A stretch of DNA of 23,295 nt from Mageeibacillus sp. UBA1255 (GTDB lineage Bacteria; Bacillota; Clostridia; UBA1212; UBA1255). Every line of letters starts with the position of its first letter. The first letter of the stretch is position 1. Location of the stretch: positions 1,469 through 24,763 of the forward strand of contig DBVV01000155.1 of the NCBI GenBank assembly GCA_002308795.1, in the 5' to 3' direction. The position numbers were made by a program, and so were the translations under genes. The notes under the pieces are model-generated. The model saw only the letters and a program-made list of their open reading frames with translations. It was not told the origin of the DNA and made no database searches. This document shows positions 1 to 7,535 of the stretch, piece after piece.

Positions 1-234
1 GCCGCTCCCACAGCCGCTCCCACGGACAAACCCGCGGACAAAACCGACTCTCCCGTCAAGACTGATGCTCCCGTTAAAACCGACGCTCCGACCAATGCCA
101 CGCCAAAGTCCGGCGAGAATACGGACAACGGCGACGGTCTCAAGAAAGCGATTCCGTTTATCATCATGGGCGGGATCGTTTTGGCCGCGGCGGTCGTGAT
201 CGCGGTCGTGCTGATCCGCAAAAAGAAAAACTGA
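1..234 (+). CDS. C-terminal end of a stalked, membrane-anchored surface protein (5' end outside window)
   Basis: Frame 1 is open from the left edge to a TGA at 232-234, giving the last 77 residues of a protein. They are a low-complexity Ala/Pro/Thr/Asp/Lys stalk (repeats such as KTDAP), a short Gly/Asn-rich stretch, a hydrophobic span of about 22 residues (IPFIIMGG to VVLI) and the basic tail RKKKN. This is the architecture of a type I anchored surface protein whose folded part lies outside the window. It closely resembles the C-terminus of the protein at 17420-18610, so the missing part may be related to that one, which is inference. No LPxTG-type motif precedes the hydrophobic span. Confidence 0.85.
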   Translation, partial: AAPTAAPTDKPADKTDSPVKTDAPVKTDAPTNATPKSGENTDNGDGLKKAIPFIIMGGIVLAAAVVIAVVLIRKKKN

Positions 235-259
235 CGCGAAAAGCAGATTAAAGAGGTGC

Positions 260-2806
260 ATGGCGTTGACCATAACAAGCAATTATCTGTCCATCCCGTA
301 TAACCCGGAAGCGACGCTCAAAACGCTCCTGTTTTATGCCGGAGGAAGGCTGATATTCGATATGGAAGAGCGCGTGGATTTCCGCACGCCCGATCGCACC
401 GTGTACTTCGACTGCTCCCGATGGAAAGGACAGGATATAGTTATCCGCTGCGAAGCCGCGAACAACCTCATCTGCGCGGATTGCCTCAGGCTGAAGACCC
501 AGGACGGTGAACCGCTGATCGGGCAATGCGATATCGTTCCCAAAATCCCCGCCTCTGCGGAAAAGGCGCTGCCCTTCGTCCATTATATGCGGCGCCGCGG
601 CCTGCTCTGCAGCCCTAACGGTCCGGTCTTTTTCGGCGGAAAATATCACGTGTTTTTTCAGACGAATCCCGTCAGTACCGAGTACCGCAATATGTGCTGG
701 GGCCACGTCTGCTCGGAAGATCTGTTCCGTTGGGAGACGCTCCCCGAGGTGCTTTGCCCGAACGAGGACGGCGAACCGTTTTCGGGCTGCGCAGTGACTG
801 ACGGGAAGAAACTTATGCTGTTCTACACGGCCGCCGGCGGCACTACGCGCCTTTCTAAGGGCAAGGGCTATAAACTCTGCTGTGTCGAATCGACCGACGG
901 CCTGAATTTCAATAGCAATAAAACAATACTGGCTTTTGCGGGCAGTGCAGAGTTTTCACGCGACCCGAAGATCGTGTTCTGCGAAGAAGAGCACGTCTAC
1001 CTGATGCTGATATACCAGGACGGGAGCAATTATTCACTGTTGTCCTCCGAGGATCTTTCTTTATGGCAGTTTGAGCAGCTTATCGAACTGCCAGGCGATT
1101 CCGGGAGCCCTGATATCTACAAACTGTTTGCCAACGGAGATCCGCACAGACCTTACTGGATCATTTCGGGCGCTTCTGACAGATATCTGGTCGGACGATT
1201 CGAACGTATGGCCGGAAGCGACGGTCAGAGAAGCTACCGCATCGTTTTTAAACCTGATCAGCGCGCGGGGAGGCTCCATTTCGGAACCGCGAGCTATGCG
1301 GGTCAATCATTTTTCGGCACTCCGGAAGGAGACGTTAAGCGTTTTACCTGGCTTTCTACAAGCGTTCCGTCTTCTGCATACAGCTCCGGACAGCTTTCAG
1401 TTCCGATGCAGATGAGCCTCGCCACCTGCGAAGACCGCATGTATCTGTGTGCGCAGCCCGTGAAAGAGATCAGCAGAATGTACGGCAGAAAGCAGACGTT
1501 CCGCGACATTCCGCTGCTCCCGGAAAACAAAAGAAAAATATTGACAACGATGTTCTGCACGGCGCTGGATATAGATATCTTCCTCCCGGATATAAAGTCC
1601 GGCACGCTCGAGTTCACGTTTTTCGGCATCGAGTTCAAGATCGATTTTTACCGCAACACCGTCGAATGCCTTGGCAACACCGCGCCGCTCCACGTGAGAA
1701 GCGGCAACACCGAGATTCGGCTGATCATTGACCGCCTCAGTGCGGAACTGTTCATCGACGGCGGAAAATTCTACATGAGCGTGCCAGTGGTGTGCGATTA
1801 CAATCTTGACCGGTTTATAATAAAAGCAGACGGGCCCGAGAGCCTTCCCGGCGTCACGGTCTGCGACCTGGACCCTGACGGCTCGATGTCAATCCCCGAA
1901 CCGGAAAGCAAAGAAGTAACGGCGGATGACGTTGCCCGCATCGTGACGAACGGGTACGATCTTAGTGACTTCAAGGTGATCGACGATTCTGACGAAAGTA
2001 TAATAACGGAAGGTATGGGTGTTCATAACTACCACATCCACCTTGGCGGACGTGCTCATTTCACAAAGGATGTAGGCAGCATGACGCTGTTTTTTGAAGG
2101 CACGGCCGTGGGTGTGCTGGCGGAAACAGGCGGGTTTGATATCCTCATAGATGAGATGCTTGTCGAAACAGCCTGGACTGCCTCCTGCGGCCGTCCGAAA
2201 GTTCTTTACTATACCGAATCGCTGTCAAACGGCGTTCATACCATTACGGTCATAACGAATCCGGAACTTGCTATTGAAAAAACCGAAGCACCCTACAGTG
2301 TTCTCGAAGGGTTTTTCGTGCAGCGCGAGCCCGGAGTAGGATCGGCCACCGGCGGAGATCCGTCGTTCGACCCCGCGAAGAAAGATATTGCGGAGGAGGA
2401 ACGAGCGAAAATATACGCGGGAGAGTTCGACCTCACGGGATACAGGATCGTTGACGACACGGCGCCGGGCGTGGTGAAGCGGGCAATAGGTATTACCATA
2501 GACGTTACCCATATTAACGGAGCCGCAAGTTTTACCGACAGAGCCGGGTCGCTGTCGTATTCTTTTGAGGGCAATGCAGTGGGCGTACTGGCTGAAAAAG
2601 GTGGTTTCGAGATCGAGATCGACGGAATAATCGCAGGCCGTTCAAGCGTGTCTTCCGTCGGCGCCCCTCAGATCGTGTTTTTTACAAGCGAACTTGACAG
2701 CGGAGTACACACTATCAAAGTTACGACCGTCCCTGAATTGGCCGTGGAATGTACAGGCGAACCATGGTCAGTGCTGGAAGGCTTCTTCGTACGCGATCTT
2801 AACTGA
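260..2806 (+). CDS. GH32-like protein (probable pseudoenzyme) with two C-terminal beta-rich repeat domains
   Basis: 848 aa. Residues about 8-85 resemble the beta-domain found in front of some bacterial GH32 levanases (DUF4980-like). Residues about 105-400 follow the GH32 five-blade propeller: PNG at 119-121, WGHVCSEDLFRWE at 147-159, FSG at 174-176, RDP at 234-236, a C-terminal Y-aG/slP-type region near 340-400, then the GH32 beta-sandwich to about 540. GH32 enzymes hydrolyse fructans or sucrose using the Asp of NDPNG and the Glu of ECP. Here those positions are Ser118 (CSPNG) and Gly282 (SGSPD), so ordinary catalysis is not expected. Residues 552-687 and 711-844 are two copies of the domain also found in the next gene. 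There is no signal peptide. The SD (GAGG 253-256) is only 3 nt from ATG 260; TTG 266 would have 9 nt spacing and is an alternative start. Family call firm; function (fructan binding or sensing) is inference. Confidence 0.88.
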   Translation: MALTITSNYLSIPYNPEATLKTLLFYAGGRLIFDMEERVDFRTPDRTVYFDCSRWKGQDIVIRCEAANNLICADCLRLKTQDGEPLIGQCDIVPKIPASAEKALPFVHYMRRRGLLCSPNGPVFFGGKYHVFFQTNPVSTEYRNMCWGHVCSEDLFRWETLPEVLCPNEDGEPFSGCAVTDGKKLMLFYTAAGGTTRLSKGKGYKLCCVESTDGLNFNSNKTILAFAGSAEFSRDPKIVFCEEEHVYLMLIYQDGSNYSLLSSEDLSLWQFEQLIELPGDSGSPDIYKLFANGDPHRPYWIISGASDRYLVGRFERMAGSDGQRSYRIVFKPDQRAGRLHFGTASYAGQSFFGTPEGDVKRFTWLSTSVPSSAYSSGQLSVPMQMSLATCEDRMYLCAQPVKEISRMYGRKQTFRDIPLLPENKRKILTTMFCTALDIDIFLPDIKSGTLEFTFFGIEFKIDFYRNTVECLGNTAPLHVRSGNTEIRLIIDRLSAELFIDGGKFYMSVPVVCDYNLDRFIIKADGPESLPGVTVCDLDPDGSMSIPEPESKEVTADDVARIVTNGYDLSDFKVIDDSDESIITEGMGVHNYHIHLGGRAHFTKDVGSMTLFFEGTAVGVLAETGGFDILIDEMLVETAWTASCGRPKVLYYTESLSNGVHTITVITNPELAIEKTEAPYSVLEGFFVQREPGVGSATGGDPSFDPAKKDIAEEERAKIYAGEFDLTGYRIVDDTAPGVVKRAIGITIDVTHINGAASFTDRAGSLSYSFEGNAVGVLAEKGGFEIEIDGIIAGRSSVSSVGAPQIVFFTSELDSGVHTIKVTTVPELAVECTGEPWSVLEGFFVRDLN
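1913..2791 (+). repeat. Protein-level tandem repeat: two copies of the 'SVLEGFFV' domain in the GH32-like gene
   Basis: Copy A spans about 1913-2320 and copy B about 2390-2791. Each copy runs: YDL..(F/Y).(I/V)(I/V)DD, a variable segment, (A/F)(H/S)FT...GS(M/L)(T/S), F.FEG.AVGVLAE.GGF.I.ID, a Gly-x-Pro-x-(I/V) strand, (S)GVHTI.V.T.PELA.E, and the terminal block (Y/W)SVLEGFFV. The strand pattern with FEG..VGVLAE.GG and GVHTI resembles galactose-binding-like beta-sandwich modules, which would suggest glycan binding; I cannot assign a named family. The linker between the copies (PGVGSA...DP.FDP.K.DIA.EERAKI.AG) is also conserved in the neighbouring gene. Confidence 0.85.
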
Positions 2807-2855
2807 ACCACTTCTACGCCAAAAAACGGATGCAAAAACATTGTCCGCCGGAATC

Positions 2856-2872
2856 GAAAAAGTCACTTTTTC
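2856..2872. other. Perfect AT-rich palindrome in the 181-bp gap between the two repeat-domain genes
   Basis: GAAAAAGT-C-ACTTTTTC is an 8-bp perfect inverted repeat around one base. A second small one, AAAAAC-TC-GTTTTT, follows at about 2877-2890. The first lies about 50 bp after the stop of the GH32-like gene. It could fold as a weak T-tailed hairpin or serve as a protein-binding palindrome. It is too AT-rich and its loop too tight to call it a terminator with confidence. Confidence 0.3.
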
Positions 2873-2896
2873 TCCATAAAAACTCGTTTTTTACAC

Positions 2897-2925
2897 TTTA
2901 TCCACATAGTATCAAGTTGTAAAAT
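2897..2925 (+). promoter_or_regulatory. Possible weak promoter upstream of the secreted repeat-domain gene
   Basis: TTTATC (2897-2902), a 17-bp spacer and TAAAAT (2920-2925, 5 of 6 to TATAAT) lie 62 bp before the ATG at 2988. The -35 box is poor (3 of 6). The case rests on the -10 box, the spacing and the long AT-rich gap, which suggests that this gene is not simply read through from upstream. Confidence 0.3.
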
Positions 2926-2987
2926 TGTACCATCTGATGTTGCAAAGCAAAAAAAGCACCGGAAAGTGCATTCAGGGAGGTACGGTT

Positions 2988-4262
2988 ATGAAGAACAACA
3001 CACTTATTAAGAAGGGCTTCAGATCCTTTGTTACGTTTGCGGTCATAGCGACGGCGATCTGCATTCTGTTCTCCGGAACTGCGGTGATGGCGGAGGTCTC
3101 CGCTGATGACGTGGCGCGCATCGAGACGCACGGGTATGATCTCAGCGCTTTTACCGTTATCGATGATACAGATGAAGCTGTCATAATCAATAATCTGGCA
3201 GAAACATCGGCAGTGGTGCACCTGTGCGGTCAGGCACATTTTACCGGATCCGTCGGCAGCATGACGCTGACTTTCGAAGGTAATGCCGTGGGCGTTATCG
3301 TTGAAAAGGGAGGATACGAGATTTTTATTGACGACGAATCAATGGGTTCGTTCTGGGCTTCTCCCGTCGGTGCTCCGCAGGTAATGTATTATACCGGAAC
3401 GCTCACAAACGACACCCACACGATTACCGTAACTACAGATCCGGAATTTGCCACTGAAAAGATTGGTGAAAACTACAGCGTGCTGGAAGGCTTTTTCGTG
3501 CAGACGACGCCCGGCACCGGTTCGGCAGCAGATGATCCGAATTTTGATCCGTCGAAACAAGATATTGCCGCAGAAGAGCGCGCAAAGATCAATGCCGGAA
3601 GCTACGACCTTTCAGATTTCCGGATCGTTGATGACTGCGCACCGAACGTTCTGGCACAGGGCCTGTCAGTCACCGAACACGAATCGCATTTGAACGGCAA
3701 TGCAAATTTCACAGCCGGTACCGGTTCTCTTTCGTACACGTTCGAAGGAAGCGCAATAGGCGTGCTTGCTGAAAAGGGCGGATTCGAAGTCGAGATCGAC
3801 GGCAATGCTGCAGGCCGCTGCGGCGCGGCAGCGATCGGTGCTCCTCAGGTCGTTTTCTACGCCGAAAACCTCGGCAACGGCACTCACACGATCAAGGTAA
3901 CTACTGTTCCCGATGTCTCCAAAGAATACACCGGCGAACCGTGGTCAGTGCTGGAGGGTTTCTTCGTTCAAAAAGAGCCAGGCGTTGGTTCTGCAAGCGG
4001 CGCATCACAGCAGCCTGAAACCACTGAGCAGCCTACTGAACAGCCCACTGAGCAACCGACCGAACAGCCTACGGAAAAGCCCACGGAACAGCCGGCAAAC
4101 GATCCTACCGACGCGCCGGTCGCTACCGCAGCGCCCACAGAAACCGAGCAGACTCCCTCTACCGGCGACGTGAACATGCTGCCGGCGGTATTCATATTGA
4201 TCGCCTGCGCTCTTGCGATCGCGTTTGTAGCAGTACTCAGCCGTAAAAAAACCGGTAACTGA
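2988..4262 (+). CDS. Secreted, anchored surface protein made of two 'SVLEGFFV' domains and a TEQP stalk
   Basis: 424 aa. The start is ATG 2988, because an SD (AGGGAGG, 2974-2980) sits 7 nt before it and a signal peptide follows at once: basic MKNNTLIKKGF, a hydrophobic core, and a likely cut after VMA (residue 35). An in-frame upstream extension to 2925 has no such features. Mature protein: domain copy A about 37-172, linker, copy B about 193-327, then a stalk with TEQP repeats (about 345-370), TPSTGD at 389-394, a transmembrane span 397-418 and the tail SRKKTGN. Both domains and the linker are highly similar to the C-terminal cassette of the GH32-like gene just upstream. The TPSTG motif in front of the hydrophobic span resembles a degenerate sortase signal. 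Probable role is surface glycan or ligand binding, by inference only. Confidence 0.9.
   Translation: MKNNTLIKKGFRSFVTFAVIATAICILFSGTAVMAEVSADDVARIETHGYDLSAFTVIDDTDEAVIINNLAETSAVVHLCGQAHFTGSVGSMTLTFEGNAVGVIVEKGGYEIFIDDESMGSFWASPVGAPQVMYYTGTLTNDTHTITVTTDPEFATEKIGENYSVLEGFFVQTTPGTGSAADDPNFDPSKQDIAAEERAKINAGSYDLSDFRIVDDCAPNVLAQGLSVTEHESHLNGNANFTAGTGSLSYTFEGSAIGVLAEKGGFEVEIDGNAAGRCGAAAIGAPQVVFYAENLGNGTHTIKVTTVPDVSKEYTGEPWSVLEGFFVQKEPGVGSASGASQQPETTEQPTEQPTEQPTEQPTEKPTEQPANDPTDAPVATAAPTETEQTPSTGDVNMLPAVFILIACALAIAFVAVLSRKKTGN
3096..3968 (+). repeat. Second occurrence of the two-copy 'SVLEGFFV' domain cassette
   Basis: Copy A at about 3096-3503 and copy B at about 3564-3968. Each copy aligns better with the matching copy in the upstream gene than with its own tandem partner. 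For example, both A copies begin V(T/S)ADDVARI and share HFT..VGSMTL, and both B copies share GSLSY.FEG, GAPQ(I/V)VF and GEPWSVLEGFFV. The order of events is therefore likely an A/B tandem duplication first, then copying of the whole cassette between the two genes. Confidence 0.85.
4020..4094 (+). repeat. TEQP/TEKP stalk-coding repeat
   Basis: Six Thr-Glu-(Gln/Lys)-Pro units in a row encode a stiff extracellular stalk. Synonymous codons vary from unit to unit, so this is not a fresh slippage array. It ends a few dozen residues before the membrane anchor. Confidence 0.8.
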
Positions 4263-4319
4263 CCGCAGGATAAAAATATTGCCCGAATAAACACGATGAA
4301 ATAAAGGCACGTAAGTGTA

Positions 4320-4362
4320 AACAAAGCCGGTGAGTTTTCCGCTCACCGGCTTTGTTTCTTTA
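4320..4362 (+). terminator. Strong intrinsic terminator
   Basis: The arms AACAAAGCCGGTGAG (4320-4334) and CTCACCGGCTTTGTT (4342-4356) pair perfectly over 15 bp around a 7-nt loop and are followed by TCTTTA. The upstream side is A-rich, so it could also work on the other strand. It lies 57 bp after the stop at 4262 and just before a new promoter, marking a transcription-unit boundary. Confidence 0.93.
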
Positions 4363-4382
4363 TCGGGCCGCTCTTATCCGGC

Positions 4383-4411
4383 TTGCCTACGCATACGGAA
4401 TGTGGTATAAT
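4383..4411 (+). promoter_or_regulatory. Sigma-A-type promoter of the three-gene membrane/L,D-transpeptidase operon
   Basis: TTGCCT (4383-4388, 4 of 6 to TTGACA), a 17-bp spacer and a perfect TATAAT (4406-4411) preceded by an extended-10 TG (4403-4404). Predicted transcription start is about 4418, with a leader of about 30 nt to ATG 4450. It lies directly after the terminator at 4320-4362. This is the best promoter match I found in the window. Confidence 0.85.
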
Positions 4412-4449
4412 TTCAAACGTGCAGAATCAACCGCCGAAGGGAGAAAAAG

Positions 4450-5886
4450 ATGGTCAGAAGACTGCTCCGGTTCATCATAATATACGCTGTGATCGCCATT
4501 GCCGCATCGGCAGTATTTATCGGCGTTCAGAACGTGATGGCCCGGACGTACGACCCCGAACCGTCAGACGTTTTCAAGGACGGAGAAGAACCGCTCAGGA
4601 TCGATTCATTGTCCGAAGGATTCCTCTCGGTCATAGGGCGGTACACGCAGGGAGCGAACGCAGGAATGCTCTTCTGCAAGATATACAACCGGAACGGAAC
4701 GTTTATTATCAGGCATGACTTCTACCTGTCAGACACGGCGATCGAAGTAAGCGAAGTAGTAAACGTAGACGACGGATTCCGCATCGTATGCATATGCAAA
4801 CCGTGGGATAATACTCAGCCCGGATTCGGAGCTGTATTCAGCATTGACAGCCACTGGAAAGCAGACGAAACGGTATTTTTCAGGCCTGCAGGCGAACATG
4901 CTGCAGCGGGAGGATTCGACACGTTCGTATGCGCAGACGGAGAGGGTGAATATTATGCGGGAATATCCGGCAGGAACGTCACACTGTTCGGCGGGGCAGG
5001 AAACGTGATCTGCAACGTCATGCCGGACTACTTCTCAAAAGTCACAGACGTTGCCTGCGTAAATAATTCCGTCCTCCTTGCAGGAACAGACGCGGAGAGC
5101 AGCCTGGGCAATAATTTCAGGTACGGTCTCACTGCGATGTACGGGATCAGCGGCGGGGAGGCGACTTTCAGATGGCAGAAAACTGTAATGGACGAGGCCG
5201 GATGGTGCTCTGCGATACTTAACGTGGAGACCGGCGACGAAGGGTACACGCTCACCGGAAGGATGCTGAACGTCGGAGGAGACAGCTGGCAGAGCATCAA
5301 CAGACTTGACAGCTTCCGCGCGGACGATTCGCCCCGCAGATTTCATATAACAGGCGTGACCGATAATTCATCATCGTCTCTGTTCATTCTCAATATGGCT
5401 CAGGACGGAACGATCACGGACAGCGCACTCTACTATACCGACTCGAACGAATACATCCCGGCGGTCATGCAATACGACAGAAAAAGCGAAAATAATCCGT
5501 TCATTCTGTCCGTATATCTGGCGGAAAACGAAAGGGCAGACAGGTATTCGGTAAATATTATGAGAATGAGCCGGAAACTAACATTGAACGACACGTTTTC
5601 GCTGCCGGTCAGCGGAGACACCGTTTTTATCTGCGCTCAGGATATCACGGGCGTGGGGATCTACGCATGTGTATATTTGTCAGGCAGCGGAACGTACAGA
5701 ATACTCCACTTCACCTCAACGGACGATGCCGTAAACCATATGCAGACGCTGCTCAGGCTGAAACCGGTACGCGACTACTACTTCACACTTAATAAAAAGG
5801 CACCGGTACTTATAGTCCTCGGATTCGTTCTTATGCTGAACGTTTCAGGCGCGGGAAGAGTAAGAAAAAGGCATTCTAAGAAATGA
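4450..5886 (+). CDS. Membrane-anchored beta-rich protein of unknown function
   Basis: 478 aa. ATG 4450 follows the SD AAGGGAG. Residues about 5-27 form an N-terminal membrane span (LLRFIIIYAVIAIAASAVF) after MVRR, and residues about 452-468 form a second span followed by RVRKRHSKK, so both ends are probably inside and the middle outside. The roughly 420-residue outer part is rich in short beta strands separated by Gly/Asp turns (for example GFRIVCI, VLLAGTD, FILSVYL), which suggests a propeller-like fold, but no known motif is visible. It is the first gene after the promoter at 4383-4411, and its stop overlaps the next start by 4 bases (ATGA). Coupling to the next gene and to the L,D-transpeptidase suggests a shared envelope role. 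I do not recognise the family. Confidence 0.85.
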   Translation: MVRRLLRFIIIYAVIAIAASAVFIGVQNVMARTYDPEPSDVFKDGEEPLRIDSLSEGFLSVIGRYTQGANAGMLFCKIYNRNGTFIIRHDFYLSDTAIEVSEVVNVDDGFRIVCICKPWDNTQPGFGAVFSIDSHWKADETVFFRPAGEHAAAGGFDTFVCADGEGEYYAGISGRNVTLFGGAGNVICNVMPDYFSKVTDVACVNNSVLLAGTDAESSLGNNFRYGLTAMYGISGGEATFRWQKTVMDEAGWCSAILNVETGDEGYTLTGRMLNVGGDSWQSINRLDSFRADDSPRRFHITGVTDNSSSSLFILNMAQDGTITDSALYYTDSNEYIPAVMQYDRKSENNPFILSVYLAENERADRYSVNIMRMSRKLTLNDTFSLPVSGDTVFICAQDITGVGIYACVYLSGSGTYRILHFTSTDDAVNHMQTLLRLKPVRDYYFTLNKKAPVLIVLGFVLMLNVSGAGRVRKRHSKK

Positions 5887-7535
5887 AAAAAGCATCGGGA
5901 ATAATTAAAACGATTCTGATAATCGCAGCCGTTGTCCTTCTTCTTCATCTGCTTTTGAGATGGAAGCCGCTGGACGAATTTCTCACGTCCAAGATCGGAT
6001 CTCCGTCGCAGCAAACGAACAGCTCAGACACGCTGATAGAGATCGATAACTATCACGATCTGAACGATGCTGCAGAAAAACCGTACGTGTACTGCTCTGA
6101 CTCGCGGCTATATACCGTATACAAAGGTGAAAACATAGATATCACTCCGCCGGACGTTTCACCGGTATTTTACGACGAACAGAGCGAGATACGAGAAAGG
6201 ATCAAATACAGAGATCATGCATGCTTCGACGCAGGAACGGGGAAACTCCTTTTTGTTGTCGACGTGCAGAATATCCCGAGGCTGTTCATGGCAGATCTTA
6301 GCCGGAATACAGAGACCGGAGATGAAGAAGAAAGCGGATCGGTCTCCGTCCTTCTTTCCAATAACGTTAACAGCTTTATTTTCCTATGCGGAGAACCCGT
6401 GTTTGCAGAAGGATACGAAAAGTATAATTCACTTTATCTTTTCCGTGACGGCGAGAAGGTCAATATCGCAGAAAATTCATCATACGTTCCTGTACCGGAA
6501 CTGAACGGGATGATCTGCGCGGACCTTGACGAAAAGCTGTCATTCTTTGAAAAAGGCGGAATGAAAAAATATCCGCTGGCGGATAACGTTTCGGGCATAC
6601 GTGATCATTGTGTCTTCGGAGACGGGAAACTGCTGGTATATGCGGATTCGGGCGAAAACCACCTGTCCGTGCTTTTCGATACGTTGACCGGGCGGGCGAT
6701 CAGATCTGTTATTGACCACGTACCTGACAAATGCTGGTCCGGAGGGGAGAAAGCGATCATTTTCGATTCCAAGGCAGGGAAGATCAGCAAGATCGATACC
6801 GAAGGACAGGTCACGGATATGTTTTCGGGCCAAGGACACATATACAAGGTGTTTGACGTCGCGAAGAACGGTCCGGACGCTCTGAAAGTGTTTTTCGCTA
6901 CTAAAAAGGGTATTTTTGCGGGCAATTACAGCGGTGCAGAGACGGTTAAATTGCTGTGTGCGTTTAAGGGCGAACTGCGACGTTACTCGACGCATCCCTG
7001 GCTGATCTCGTATCATATGGAAGCCGCCGGAGACTTCGAAAACGGATTCTATTTAATGGCTTTATCCGGCAGGAGCCAGATATATAACAGTAATAATCCG
7101 CTCAGCTGGCTGAACCGGTTCAGCAGTTTCGTCTACGATCTTATGTACGTAAGCGGAGGAAAGGCTGTAAGCTGCGGGGTGCCCGTGAGCAGAACGATGA
7201 CGCTCCCGGAGCAGATAACAGGCGACGTTGTGCTTTACAGCGCAAGGTTCGGAGACGGATCGATCAAGTCGCTCTCTACTCTTTCCTGCGGTGAGGTCCT
7301 GTGCAGGGATGTTCTTAAATCGGACGGTATGGCGAAGGACAGCAGCAGGATCGGATATGAGATCTCCGGAGGTTCTGTCATTATCACTGCCGTCAGGGAT
7401 CCGGGCCATGCCGAGGAGAAGACAGACTATTGCGTTATGGAAGGTCCGTATTCTTCCGTTAGCACAGTTCCGGTTCCTCCCATAGTCTCTTTTGATATAA
7501 TTTACATTCCTTTCGATCAGGCAGCAGGTGATTAA
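5883..7535 (+). CDS. Membrane-anchored beta-rich protein of unknown function
   Basis: 550 aa. It starts in an ATGA overlap with the previous gene, so translation is probably coupled. One N-terminal membrane span (residues about 7-27, IIKTILIIAAVVLLLHLLL) follows MKKASG; the rest would be outside the membrane. That part is beta-rich with repeated strand-turn-strand units (LYTVYKGENIDITPP, LYLFRDGEKVNIAE, VFGDGKLLVYADSGE), typical of beta-propeller or quinoprotein-like repeats, but I cannot name a family. The stop (TAA, 7533-7535) is immediately followed by the ATG of the L,D-transpeptidase gene. It resembles the preceding gene in layout, not clearly in sequence. A scaffold or sensor working with that enzyme is inference. 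Confidence 0.85.
   Translation: MKKASGIIKTILIIAAVVLLLHLLLRWKPLDEFLTSKIGSPSQQTNSSDTLIEIDNYHDLNDAAEKPYVYCSDSRLYTVYKGENIDITPPDVSPVFYDEQSEIRERIKYRDHACFDAGTGKLLFVVDVQNIPRLFMADLSRNTETGDEEESGSVSVLLSNNVNSFIFLCGEPVFAEGYEKYNSLYLFRDGEKVNIAENSSYVPVPELNGMICADLDEKLSFFEKGGMKKYPLADNVSGIRDHCVFGDGKLLVYADSGENHLSVLFDTLTGRAIRSVIDHVPDKCWSGGEKAIIFDSKAGKISKIDTEGQVTDMFSGQGHIYKVFDVAKNGPDALKVFFATKKGIFAGNYSGAETVKLLCAFKGELRRYSTHPWLISYHMEAAGDFENGFYLMALSGRSQIYNSNNPLSWLNRFSSFVYDLMYVSGGKAVSCGVPVSRTMTLPEQITGDVVLYSARFGDGSIKSLSTLSCGEVLCRDVLKSDGMAKDSSRIGYEISGGSVIITAVRDPGHAEEKTDYCVMEGPYSSVSTVPVPPIVSFDIIYIPFDQAAGD
7493..7501 (+). promoter_or_regulatory. Possible internal extended-10 promoter before the L,D-transpeptidase gene
   Basis: TGATATAAT at 7493-7501 is a perfect TATAAT with extended TGn, 35 bp before ATG 7536 and inside the end of the upstream gene. 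No good -35 box is seen 16-18 bp upstream. It could give the transpeptidase some independent expression. Confidence 0.3.

Noticed and set aside
2925..2987. N-terminal extension of the secreted repeat-domain protein
   Set aside because: The 21 extra residues precede a standard signal peptide and have no SD, while ATG 2988 has a strong SD at good spacing.
4020..4094. Possible microsatellite or CRISPR-like array
   Set aside because: The units are 12 nt, coding, and varied by synonymous changes, with no spacers; this is a protein stalk.
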